DNA from: Carya illinoinensis
Lineage: Eukaryota > Streptophyta > Magnoliopsida > Fagales > Juglandaceae
NCBI RefSeq assembly: GCF_018687715.1
Contig: NC_056765.1
Span: 28,490,254-28,554,253 of the forward strand
DNA length: 64,000 nt
Reading direction: 5' to 3'
The notes beneath the pieces are model-generated. The model saw only the letters and a list, made by a program, of their open reading frames with translations. It had not been told where the DNA came from and searched no databases. The first letter of the stretch is position 1; every line of letters begins with the position of its first letter. This document shows, one piece after another, positions 36,225 to 47,123 of this stretch. A program made the position numbers and the translations under genes.

Positions 36225-37237
36225 CTGACTTCTGAGGATCTCGCTTTCACCAAGTTATAATTATTTGAGTTTTTCGACATATCATGTATTATATGTTTGC
36301 AATAGTATAGATGGCGTTGTATAATGGTGAGATGGGGTTCCATTTTTTGTTTTATTTTGATTCTTTTGATCCTTTCTTCTCCAACAAGGCATTTTTTTTA
36401 TTTGCCGTTGTCAACAATCATTTGAAGAATGACTGTACTGCTGCTCGTTGTAAAAATCTTTTAACACATTACTTGAGGTATTGAATGATTGATATATTTG
36501 GTGACTGGTGCATGATTGAGCGTGGCTGGAGTTCAGGGTTGCATTGTTTTTCTATGAAGAATGATGCATAATATCAGAGTTCATTATAGGAGTTTGCTTG
36601 CCACCCCGTTCAAAAACACTTCGATCTTTTGCTCATTTTAGGAGTTTACTTGCCATGTTAGACATGAAGAAATGCTGCAAAATGAATTGTTGGGATCGTT
36701 GAACATGTCGAATTCACCAGGATGGAGTAGTGGGTAAGATACAAGGGAGTGTTACAGAGAACTAGAATCCATTCAAATTGTCGGGTCTCCGATTAACACT
36801 ACATCTAAATTTCTGCTGAAACATTATTTAGAACAGTAACCTGTAAATTTTAAATGTTTTGAGTGTCCAAATATGAATCCTAAAATTTTGAAGTTTCAAA
36901 TTCAATGGAAAATGGCACCTTGATCATGTGGTTTTATTTAAGTATTCAAAACATAATTTTTTGGGTAATAAAAGATTAAATTATATATTGATGGTAATAT
37001 ATTATTTAAAAAGAGTAATGAATAGTTTATGAAATATGTGAGGAAAAGAAGTAAGAAGAGAGAATATTTTAGATAATTTGTGAATAATAGTGAAATAATT
37101 TGTAAATAGTAATAAAATAATTTTATAAATAGTTTATGAATAATGGTGAAATAATTTGAAAATATTTAAAAACAGTTGTGTTCCCAAATAAGTCATCAAG
37201 TCAACTCCAAGATTTTATGCTCAAGGGCATCTTTTAT
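36225..37237. other. SCAB 3' region and intergenic DNA, no gene
   Basis: The 3' UTR probably lies within the first few hundred bases. Segment 37040-37190 is an inverted, decayed relative of the AT-rich MITE family seen at 15259-15815. No coding sequence. Confidence 0.5.
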
Positions 37238-37246
37238 TTGTTTTCG

Positions 37247-37458
37247 GGGAAATGCTACACAACCTACCAACACACCACACTCCACTTTTTTTTAATTTTT
37301 TAATATTTTTTTAATATTTTTTTTTGAATTTATTCTTTTTAAATTAATTTAATTCTTTTATTCATTATTTATATATTAAATATTTAATAAAAAATAAAAT
37401 AATAAAAATTAAAAAAAATGTGGAGTGTGGTGTGTTGGGAGATTGTGAAGATTTTTTC
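37247..37458. mobile_element. Hairpin MITE, Mutator-like, 9-bp target duplication
   Basis: The perfect 9-bp direct repeat TTGTTTTCG (37238-37246 and 37459-37467) flanks a 212-bp element. Its left arm (GGGAAATGCTACACAACC, then CAACACACCACACTCCAC) is mirrored by the right arm (GTGGAGTGTGGTGTGTTGGG ...). The core is AT-rich and non-coding. The ACCACAC-type arms match the hairpin at 15551-15757, and the terminal word matches the end of the larger element at 39981-41516. Confidence 0.82.
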
Positions 37459-37467
37459 TTGTTTTCG

Positions 37468-38177
37468 TTTCTCAAATAGACGTGCAAATACACGAGCTTG
37501 TACGACTTATAAAAACTGTAGGATATTTATCTGGTTTTCTCTAATCATCAGTAGGGATTAGCTGATTAATTCTCCCGACAGACAACTAGGATATATGCGG
37601 CAAAGCAGTGTCGGATTTTCATCGCTTACATTCTTAGACAGCCATAAAAAGTGAGAGCAATATTCAATGAGAAATGCTATCTGTACAAAGAAGAAAAAAA
37701 ATGGTAAAGTGATGTAACTTGATATAACTCGTCATATTTATTTTACAATGAAAAGAGTTACAACCTGTCATAATTTTAACTAAAATGGAGATTACAGATC
37801 ATGGGTTCGTCCCATAATTTCAATCTCCCTTCTAATAAAGTAACTACATATCTATTTAGTTAAGAAAAGTTGGAGATGTTCCTGATATATATATATATAT
37901 ATATATAATTACTAGCATTAGAGACCTTAATATACTTCATTAATAACATTTAAACAAGTCCTTACAAACTGTTCATATAGGAGAGACAAACTCTATATTA
38001 TAGCACTTTATAATTAATTTCCCTCGAAAGAGAGAATAGGGCATACTCAATCAATCTCAACTAGGTAAACAACGTCCAAGCCAGGATAGTTGGCCACAGC
38101 ATAGGAGAAGATACCAATATATGACGTCCTTTTAGCAACATAGTTGAGCCAAGATAGCCATCCCCATAGCTAGCTAG
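37468..38177. other. Intergenic region downstream of the DC1 gene
   Basis: Non-coding. Contains a GAGAAATGCTATCTGTAC word (37669) resembling MITE ends, and a (TA)n tract (37884-37908). The part nearest 38178 is presumably the 3' UTR of the minus-strand DC1 gene. Confidence 0.5.
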
Positions 38178-39653
38178 CTAGGGCCTCCTCAATGGCATAA
38201 AAATGCACCGAATATGAGCAGCGAAGTCACATTTTTCACAATAATAGAACCAATGGTCTGGATTTCTTCTCTCCTCACATATAAAACAATAATATTCTCC
38301 AGAATCATCTTCGACACCATATGTGAGTTTGAGAAAATCATGTAGATCATATTCATACCTAGCTACGAGCGGAAGACTTGCACATCCAAAACACAGGGCA
38401 AAATCGCACTCAGTACATACAAATCTATGCCTGTAGTATCCATCGTTGATCAATCTGGAACAAGCTTTGCACTGGTCCGTTGAATATATAGCAAGGAGAA
38501 GGGAATGTTGATGGCTTTCATGTTTCAAGGTTTCCGGGAGTGAACTACATTGAACATCGAAGCTGAAGGAATTACACTCATCACATGTGTAGCTAAAGCC
38601 CTTGCGATAGCATTCACAAGCTCTGCAATAGAACACGCAATCACCCCTTGAGACGAGGGTGAGAGGGTGTTGGTGAAGCAAGTGCCGCTTCTTTTTGGGT
38701 AGTTTAGCACATGTTTCGTGAAGGAAGATGTTGCACTGCTCACAATTGTAAAAAGAGGTGTCCAATAATATCAGTTGCCTACACCCTTCACAAAACTTAT
38801 CGTCGAGTTCTTTATTCATGCTGAGACATAAGCTATGACGTTGATGATCACTGCAATGTTTGATCTCCCCAAGTACCGTTTCACCCTCATCTTGTAGGTT
38901 TATCTGCTCATGAAATTGCGAATCAAGAGTTATATTACTGGAGTCTACGGGGCACGACGCCTGCAAATCGTAAGCGCAAGTCAAGTGGGCCACATAATCA
39001 CATCCTTGATCACAATAATAAGCCGAGTACTTCGTGTCCATCTTTTTGCGGCAAAGTTTACAAAATACGTCGTCTGGCTTCTTAACTTGGCATAGAGAAA
39101 AAGCGTGAGTGAGGGAGTGATCATGAGCAAAAATCTTGACCTTTCGTGGAAAGTGAGCACATTTGGTATGAATCAAGAACTGGCAGATGCTACACATGCT
39201 AGCAATGTCCTTGCTTTCCACACCACAGGCTTCACAAGTGAACTGAATCTGCTTAAAGATGGGGGTAAACGTGTGTTGAGGATGATCGTCCCCAGTATTA
39301 TTGATTCTCCAGCGAGAAGCACATTTGATGTCAAGGGCAAAAGAGCAGCTATTGCAATGGTAATAGAAGTTTTTGCAAGACTCGAGGCATGCAACACAAT
39401 ATCTAGACCTTCTTATATCTTTTGATGGTTGTTCGAGAACAAGGGTGTGGTTTGGGTGCATGGGGTGTTGTATTTCATGGGGCAGTTCATAGCAGGATTT
39501 ATGCAGGAAAAAATCACATACAGTGGAGCATTTGTAACCGAGACCCACCAAGGATTCCTTGCAGCCTGAGCAAACTACTTCCTTTTCTCCATCACCTTCC
39601 AATGCTTCGACAAAGACTAAGGGATGATTGTGGCTGAAATGTTTCGTCTCCAT
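38178..39653 (-). CDS. Cysteine/histidine-rich C1 (DC1) domain protein
   Basis: A single uninterrupted frame of 491 codons on the minus strand, starting METKHFSHNHPL, with no intron, as is usual for plant DC1 genes. It is built from about seven or eight consecutive DC1 repeats of 50-60 residues. Each has the pattern H-x-H ... C-x2-C ... C-x2-C ... H-x2-C: for example SHNHPL, then CSGCKESLVG, then DFFLHKSC at the N-terminus, and CEKCDFAAHIRC at the C-terminus. Known family: divergent zinc-binding C1-like modules, plant-expanded, tied to stress, hormone and defence responses, with few defined biochemical roles. No kinase, TIR or membrane segment is present. It lies 330 bp from a MULE-like element whose left edge would be in its upstream region. 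Confidence 0.92.
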   Translation of the reverse strand: METKHFSHNHPLVFVEALEGDGEKEVVCSGCKESLVGLGYKCSTVCDFFLHKSCYELPHEIQHPMHPNHTLVLEQPSKDIRRSRYCVACLESCKNFYYHCNSCSFALDIKCASRWRINNTGDDHPQHTFTPIFKQIQFTCEACGVESKDIASMCSICQFLIHTKCAHFPRKVKIFAHDHSLTHAFSLCQVKKPDDVFCKLCRKKMDTKYSAYYCDQGCDYVAHLTCAYDLQASCPVDSSNITLDSQFHEQINLQDEGETVLGEIKHCSDHQRHSLCLSMNKELDDKFCEGCRQLILLDTSFYNCEQCNIFLHETCAKLPKKKRHLLHQHPLTLVSRGDCVFYCRACECYRKGFSYTCDECNSFSFDVQCSSLPETLKHESHQHSLLLAIYSTDQCKACSRLINDGYYRHRFVCTECDFALCFGCASLPLVARYEYDLHDFLKLTYGVEDDSGEYYCFICEERRNPDHWFYYCEKCDFAAHIRCIFMPLRRP

Positions 39654-39782
39654 TTTCTATAAAGTTCTCTCTGCCTCTCTCTCTTTTCCACACACAGATA
39701 CAACGAACGGAGATGTAGTGATCTGCAGATTTGGGATAAGAGCACTGGTTAAGCATTATCAAATTATGCTAATAAAAACAAA

Positions 39783-39950
39783 GTAATGGTAGATACAATC
39801 ATAGGTTGTACAAACACCACGCATTCCTTTTGAAAAATAGCAGGGTCTATTATTAAAAAATTATTTTTTATATGAATCTCATATTTATTCACTTGTTTCA
39901 AAAGGAGTGCAACGCGTTTGCGCATTCTATAACTACAAATATAATTTCTC
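39783..39950. mobile_element. MITE upstream of the DC1 gene
   Basis: Left end (TACAATCATAGGTTGTACAA, then ACACCACGCATTCCTTTTGAAA) and right end (TTTCAAAAGGAGTGCAACGC, then GCGCATTCTATAACTACAAAT) form an imperfect terminal inverted repeat around an AT-rich core. It shares end structure with 15826-15995. It lies 130-300 bp upstream of the DC1 start codon, so it may affect that promoter. Confidence 0.55.
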
Positions 39951-39980
39951 TAAACATTATTTACATATGCTAACAAATAT

Positions 39981-41516
39981 TGGGTGTCTAAATTTGTAAT
40001 TCTATAAACAACCAGCTTGCGGCACCCCTGCGGCATCGGCTTGCCACATCAGCCGATATTAAAGAAAAAAAACATGAAATAGTCGAAAGGAGGGAAATCG
40101 AAATGGGTCTTTGTTTTCTCACTGAGAGAAAAACCAGAGAGTTCCTGTGAAGCTCCTGTGAAGTATTTCATCTTTGGTCACCGTCGTTGGTGAAGGATTC
40201 CGGTTATTGCGATCGCCTTCGTCACAAAGTGTAGATATCTGAGTCACGGTTGTCGTCGTTGGTGAGAGAGAGGTCTACGGTCACCATGAGAGGTCCACTG
40301 TGATCCGGTTCTTCAAAGAGTGCCTTTTTTTTCCCTTCCTGTTGTTCTCCTAGTTTGACATTCTTTTCACATTTCTTCAAATTTCGTTTTAAAAAATTTT
40401 TGGTAACATGGTTTCGATTCTGTTTGTGTTGCCTTTGAGAATCCAAAACATGTTCCTGATTTTGCTTCTATAGCTTCGAAGGTTGTACCGATTACTTGGT
40501 TCGCCGTTGCAGTTGGTTGGTTTCGGTTTTGGGGCAAAGGAAACATGGAAGTGAAGAATCAACGTTCAATCCTGAAAAATTACTTTGACCCAAACATTTC
40601 CTTGAAAGACTCGCTTTGAAAGAAACTGATCAAAGTAAGTAATAGCTATGTAAGCCGTATGAGATTTAAAACCAAAGATTGCCCAAGTCCTTAATCTCCC
40701 CTACACCTTCTCTTTACCTGCACCACTCAAGATAGCCCGCCTGGACTGCAAAACCATAGGCAACGTCCTCATCAAAATTGATGCTTTTGCAGAGCTTGCT
40801 GGACATGGCCGTAAGGAAATATCAAGTGACAATCAAATATGTGAGAAACAGTGGGGAAACGAATGTATACTCCATCAGGAAAGAATTGAAAAGTTTGGAA
40901 AATATATGTTTGTTTCTCAAGAAAGTGTAGGCAAATAAATGAATCTGAGTGATCCCCTTTCTCATATGCCCGAAAATCGCTTGAGGAGATGAGAAGCAGA
41001 GAAATCGTATGGCTGGAGAGATAGAGGCAGTGAGAAGTTGAGAAACTGAAGATTGATTACCCCGGGGTCAAATTTCCATCGAGTATCGAGAGCCATCCCG
41101 ATGGGTTCTCCTTTTTCAATCATTGTATGGGCTTTGTTTGGAAAAATTGATGGGAGGGAATGTAAGAGGAAATAATTTGTGGGAAGTGATGGAAACGAAA
41201 ATCGGAGAGGGAAATCTAAGTGTGAAAAAAAAATGGAGCTCATTCAAAAGCTGAATGTGGAGAAGACGAAGAGAGGTCTGCGGCTTCATGAGGAGTTGAT
41301 ATCGTGGAGAAGACGAAAGGTAATCGTGGGGATGGAAAAGACGAAGGTGGAGAGAATAGAAAGAGAAAAGATGGACTTCATGGGCCCCCAGGGGATGGAG
41401 GCCACCAGAGCCCCTTCTATCTTCGAGCTGCAAAGAAACGACCTCGTTCAACATTTTCGCCACGTCGGACCCGTTGCCGCAGGGGTGCCGCGGGCCGGTT
41501 GTGTATAGCATTATCC
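39981..41516. mobile_element. MULE-like element, possible Pack-MULE
   Basis: The 11-bp direct repeat CTAACAAATAT (39970-39980 and 41517-41527) flanks a 1.5-kb element. Its ends share ACAACC followed by a perfect 17-bp inverted core GCGGCACCCCTGCGGCA (40019-40035, complement at 41475-41491). A 9-11-bp duplication plus long TIRs is the Mutator signature. It encodes no transposase. The interior is more GC-rich than its surroundings and looks genic in places: 40700-40930 is open on the plus strand with IARLDCKTIGNVLIKIDAFA-like sequence, and 41179-41510 is open on both strands. These could be captured host-gene pieces, which I could not identify. Confidence 0.72.
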
Positions 41517-41527
41517 CTAACAAATAT

Positions 41528-44500
41528 ACTGAATACCAACAGTTTCATTGTTATGAAGGAAGAAAAGGAAGAAGAGATGAATAGCAAACGTTTGATTTGT
41601 TTGCCTTCTTACCTTCTTAATATCCAACAATCATCCCAAATCAGCTAATACAACGCAAGAAAAAGAAGAAAAAAAAAAGATCTGGAGGCAATGACTTGAA
41701 TTTTACCCATTTCCCACAAAGGGGCCACTTGAAGCGGTTTTGGTACAGTTAGAAAAACGGATTGCAATACTATGACTTTCACTATCTCTTTTTCTCGATC
41801 ATTGGTTAGGAGAAGTGAGAATATAGGAAAATAGCAAGTGGCAGATGGTTTGAATAGTAGACATATGACTGTCAGTGACTGTGGAGGTGCACAGAGGCCA
41901 CAAGCCACTCTTGGAGAGAGGAGGTTAGTTTTTAGATTCGAGGCCGCTGACCCAGATAGCGCTGTGTGAGGTGACAAAAGACTCCATGATGTGGTGGCAC
42001 TTGATTTTCACACTCAATTTGAGTCACGTGTGAGATGTATGCACCATTCTTTTTTATGATTACTTTCTGTCAGCCAAAGGATCGGCAGTTAGAGAGTCTT
42101 GTGGTGTGGTGTGTGGCAGTCGTGGATGGCTAGAAAGTAGTATATTGGCAAATCTCTATGTTATGGTTGGAAAACAAAGAAAAACTTGTCCACTCAGACT
42201 CTAACTCAGAGTCTAAAAAATCGAAGTTCGGAATCGGAGTCAGATTTTAATATTATGATATATGTAATAGGCAATTGAGTGGCCTAATGGTGCATGCATG
42301 GGTTGCCTCCTCTCTGGCCAGGGCGGAAAGGGCAAGACGGGAGAAGGAGGCTCCCCCCTTTGGACGGAGACGAGGAGATTTTTAGAATTTGGCTGAGAGC
42401 ATTCGACTATAGAGAGAACGAGCAAAAATGAATTACGATTTTGAGTATCCCTATTATTCTCTATCTTTAGTAGTAATATTTGAGTGCAACTTCAGGCCGG
42501 TTGGGTAACTAGTGTCAATTTACACCAACAAATCACAACTTGCCAAGTAAGAAATGAGTAAATCACAACTGCAGGACAGTTGGGCTGTTATAGATAGAAA
42601 AACAGCCCTCCATTGACACGATTACACCTAGGAAAAAACACAATAGACTGTGTAGAACTCACCGCATAGAATCACCGCAGGTTTTCTCTTTTAAGTAAAA
42701 ATCTGAACTTTCTCACTCTTCTGCAAGTCTTTAGAGAGAGAGAGAGAGAGTATGAGAGAGCTTTAGGAGGCAGCCATTTGCGTCTTCGTCGTCGTTTCGG
42801 AGCTTAAGCACTATGAATTTAAGCTTTACAAAGCCCCGAGTTTTTGATCAGCTACTGAAAAGGACCTTCTAGAAAACGCCGTCAGTCCGAGCTTCGAGTG
42901 AATCTCCTTCATTTCCTCTACCTTCCGGAGTCTTTCTGTGGTTTTGGGTTTTTTTTTTTTTTTTTTCATAAGATTAATTTGTTGATTGTATGCCATGGGA
43001 TCGTGTCTGGACTTGCATGGAAGTTTTGATTTTGTTGATGATACAATCGGCTGGCATTTGTAGATTGGCTTCCAAAATATGCTTCATTATAATATCTTGA
43101 ATGAAATAACGTTGATTGAAGATTTGATTTTACATCTCGTATAGTGGTCAAGCTCCGTCCTTGCCACTGTCTGGGTCGAGTGCCGTAGGAGATGAGAATG
43201 GGGTGGGATTTCGTTTAGTTGGGATGGTATGGAAGACGAAGGAGTGAGGAAGGGGACAGTATTTGTGGGTCTATGATCAAGTGTATGTAAGTGTAGCTTA
43301 AAAACACTACACTGCTTACGTGGCGTACAACAGTTGGAGGGCTGCTTAACGAGGGAGAGCAGCCGGACCGCTCCCCAGCTTTTCTCTTATTTTTTTTTAC
43401 AGTTCTGATTTATCCCACCCTCCGTCGCTCTGTTTCTCTCAAGGACCGAGAGCGCTGTAGGCATCGACGAGAGGTGGTGGTATTTACATTTGAAATCGAT
43501 TCTTCCACCGAAATCCATGGAGGCTAGAGTTAGGGTTTTCTTGTACCCCAGCAATATATGAGCTCTCAGGTTGTGTACAATGCCCGATTGGGTATATGAC
43601 TGAGTTATGCAGATACTTCTTTTTATCAGATAAATTTATGTCATATTTTGAAGCCAAATCGTTTTTGTTTATTAAGGTTGGTGGATGGAATATTGTTTGA
43701 ATTTTCTAGTTTCGTAAAGAAGTAATTGCCACCTGTTTGTTTCTTGATTTAAGCTTTCAGAGTTCAGACTATCAGTATTTCATAGAAATGGATATTGAGC
43801 AATATTGGTTTTAGGTTTTTTTTTTAAAATAAAGGACGAAAATAGCCGTTGCTTTGAGGAGAGAGAGAGGGACGAAAATCACTGAGGAGAGAGAGAGCGG
43901 AAGGGAGCAAGGGAGAAAATCACTGATGATGTATCTATTGTTGCATCTGTTGCTCCTTCGCCAAATGCTCTGTTGCTTATGTGCTGTAGATCTGCTTCAG
44001 CAAAAGGCTGGTTGGTAGAGAAAGAATACGAGGAGGAGGGAGAAGATGAAGATACTGGAAGAGAGAAGGCAGAAGGAAGAGGGGGTTTAACTGGATGCAC
44101 ATCCACCATAAATACGATAAATCAACTGTGTTGAATTTTTACTGGTAGGTGAGAAATACACACCCGACCCGACCGCTTTGAAGGCTTTCCCATAATATTT
44201 TCCTGATAAAAACATTAAAAAACGTAAAAGTCCAAAAAAAAAAAAAAAAAACCTTATTCCAGATAGAAAACTAGTCTGCCAGAAAATTATTCACAAAAGC
44301 AATTTGGTGTGTTTGGATGTTCGGAAAGAAAGAAAACAGATCACAATGTAATTTCAACTTGGAGAAGATGGTCGCTAAGCTACAAAGAAACCATAGAAGA
44401 ATGCTTCTTCAACTATCTTACGATTCAAAAGGATAAACTGTATGGCTAGTTCTCCCACAATTACACACAGAGACAGAGAGATTATAAATCAGCAAGAAGC

Positions 44501-45612
44501 AGTATAAGAATTACACAAATTCATAATGAAACTGAGATTTTAGTAATTAAATTAACTACTTATAACAAATAAATAGATTTGTTCACCTTTATGATGGAGA
44601 TTACCAAAAAGAAAATTCACGAGAAGTACATACTGCTGGAATCCCGCTGTTCCATGAACAGAAAATCTCTTTTCTTATTTTCGGTTGGTTTACTGCAAGT
44701 CTTCTGTATCTGTTCTATCTTCTCTTTCATTCAAAAGGGAATGCTATACCGAGATGTTCAGTTTGGGATCGTCGAGATCTGTACGGTTTGATAAAAAGTA
44801 ACAGAGCTAAAGCTCTCTATCATTGTATTTAAGAGAGGAAAATGTCTATCATTGTATTTAAGAGAGGAAAATGTAGTTATAAGTATAACTGTATATATTA
44901 ATATGTGTATTAATTTAATATGATTGGTTAAAAAATAAATTTTATTAAAAATAATATTAATTTAAATTTTATATATGAAAAAATTAATATTATTATGTAG
45001 ATTAATACGCGATTTTACTTATAATTGACAAAACCCTTTAAGAAAACCCTACTATACCTTTAAAAAATGACCGCTACATTTGACCATTCGTCTAGAGCGG
45101 GCTCATTGATTATGTTGCTGCTTTTATTAAACGAGGAGCACACTTTTGTATTATATAAAAAATCTAAATTATTTTTAAAATTTTATTAAAAAAATTTCAT
45201 CCGATTTATTTTAAAAGAATTGTAAAATACAATTAGCTACTAAAACCGCTGCATGTAGTGGTATTATTCATCCTGTAAAATTATTATTATTATTATTTTT
45301 ATTTACTCCTTTTTTTTCTACTTTAATATTTATCATGTAAGCAAATTTTTTTTATTGTTCACCATTTAAAACACATATATTTTAATTTCTTATAAAAAAA
45401 TATCTTGGCAATATTTTTAAACCAATTTTTTCAATTTTTGGTTTTATTTTTAATTTTTATTTGGCTTATATATTTTTGTTTTACATGTATAAGAATGAAT
45501 TATTTTACATTATATATAAAAACAAATTGTAAATATAAAAAATATATTGATATTGTAAATTTATTGGTAGAGAGGAAATATTCAAAAAGAATAAAAAAAA
45601 TTAGTTAAATAA
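41528..45612. other. Intergenic, no gene recognised
   Basis: Several short open frames exist (for example 43879-44109 minus) but none resembles a family. 42660-43000 and 43430-43640 look like transcript leaders (GA- and CT-rich, moderate GC), without a following coding exon. A (GA)n tract lies at 42733-42750, and 44811-44870 has two tandem copies of a 29-bp unit (TCTATCATTGTATTTAAGAG plus AGGAAAATG). The right end (44880-45610) is very AT-rich. Confidence 0.5.
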
Positions 45613-47123
45613 TGTGACATCCCGTTTTTACGTGTATTTTCACTGAAAGAGTTGTTTTTAATTTAAATAATATATTAGTTCTTTTATTTTAAATTATTGT
45701 ATTTTAAATTGGTTTTATTTTATTGATGTGGTGTTTAATTTATTTTAGTCATTTTATGGTAATTAAGGTGTTAGGTTCGACAAGCTTTGGGGGAAATAAT
45801 TAAATTTTAAGTTTTAGATTTCGTAGATTCGGATGAGTAATTTGGTGGCAATTTGAGCTTTAGATTTTACAAGCTTTTAAGGTTAATGTTTTGGATTAAA
45901 GTCACCAATCTTGAGAATTTCAAAAAATGATTTATTATCCATTAATGTTTTAGAATTTGAAAGATTTGGGAGAATTAGGGATATTGTCAATTAACTTGAA
46001 AAGAGATTGTTAGGTCACCGCGTGGGGTTTATGAAAAAAAAAAAAAAAATCTTGAAAGTTGAAACTTATGCATCAACGGTGGGTAGCATAATCATATGTA
46101 TGAAGTAATAAAGTATTAGGATCCATGAGTGTTGTTTAATAGTTTTTGATGGATTGAAGATTTAAACAGTATGGCCTGTCTTGAGATTTATTTGTGAAGT
46201 GCTATTGAAGGAATTAGTTGTGCTAAAACTAGAGTTTTTGAGAGTATAAGTAGGTGAGTAAGTTACCAAGAGCGCTTCGATTATGCTAGGTGAATTCAAT
46301 GGTAGTTTATAGTGAGTTAGTTATTGCAAGATTAGATGTTATTCAAAATATAGGTAATGAGCTTGAAGTGTGGGATATCTGATAGAGGTTATAGGCGCTC
46401 TCGTTGGTTGGCCGGGAAGGACTTGGGCCTTTTGGATATATTCCTTATCTTTAGAAGAGACATGTGTATTTTGGGATGATGTTATGTGTTTTCAATTTGG
46501 GGCCTGGAGGGTGATTGGTACTGATTTCTGTCATTTATCAATGGATGTATTTTTGCGGAATATTGATTTTTGATTAGGGCAGCGATGACCAACTGAGGAA
46601 TGAGTGGAGATTTGTGGTTTTTGGAGGTATATTATTTTCTATGGAAATGTGGTAAATGTTTTCTTGTGATCAGGTGTGGATTGAGCTTGTACTTGATGAT
46701 GTTAATTTATGAAGATATAACCTTTATGTATTTTGGCGAGTTATCAGAGTGCGCGCGAAAGCATGATTTTTGGAGATACTTAGAAATTCAAATTTTGTAT
46801 TGATTTTGAGGAATTAGTAGTGATTCGAAGTTTTAATGGGAGATTAATCATTTGGTCGTGCGAATTTCGTTTATTGAAGGTTAACTTTAGAAGTGGCTAT
46901 TAGGTTACCAAAGTTGGAATAGGATGAAAGTTCGGAAGGTAAAGCAGAGATGTTATTGGTTTTAGCAATTTATGGTGTGAAGATAATAACCATTGGAATT
47001 TGTTGGGAGTTGTTGATGATATGTATCTCTCAAATATGTTCGGAGTTGTATCTTGTATCTTTTTGGCGCTGATGTTTGACCCCACAAATTTCGAGGATGA
47101 AATTTCTTTTTAAGGGGGGAGGA

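Noticed and set aside
38525..39637. Other-frame ORFs over the DC1 gene.
   Set aside because: Shadows of the 491-codon DC1 frame, which carries all the zinc-ligand motifs.
39101..39653. Possibility that the DC1 gene continues into a larger multi-exon gene.
   Set aside because: The frame starts with a good ATG, contains complete repeats and ends at a stop after a complete repeat; no splice site is needed.
41116..41523. Overlapping open frames on both strands near the right end of the MULE-like element.
   Set aside because: Neither frame shows a recognisable domain or splice structure; treated as possible captured sequence, not as genes.
43879..44109. 76-codon Ser/Pro-rich minus-strand frame.
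   Set aside because: Low-complexity composition, no start context or family similarity.
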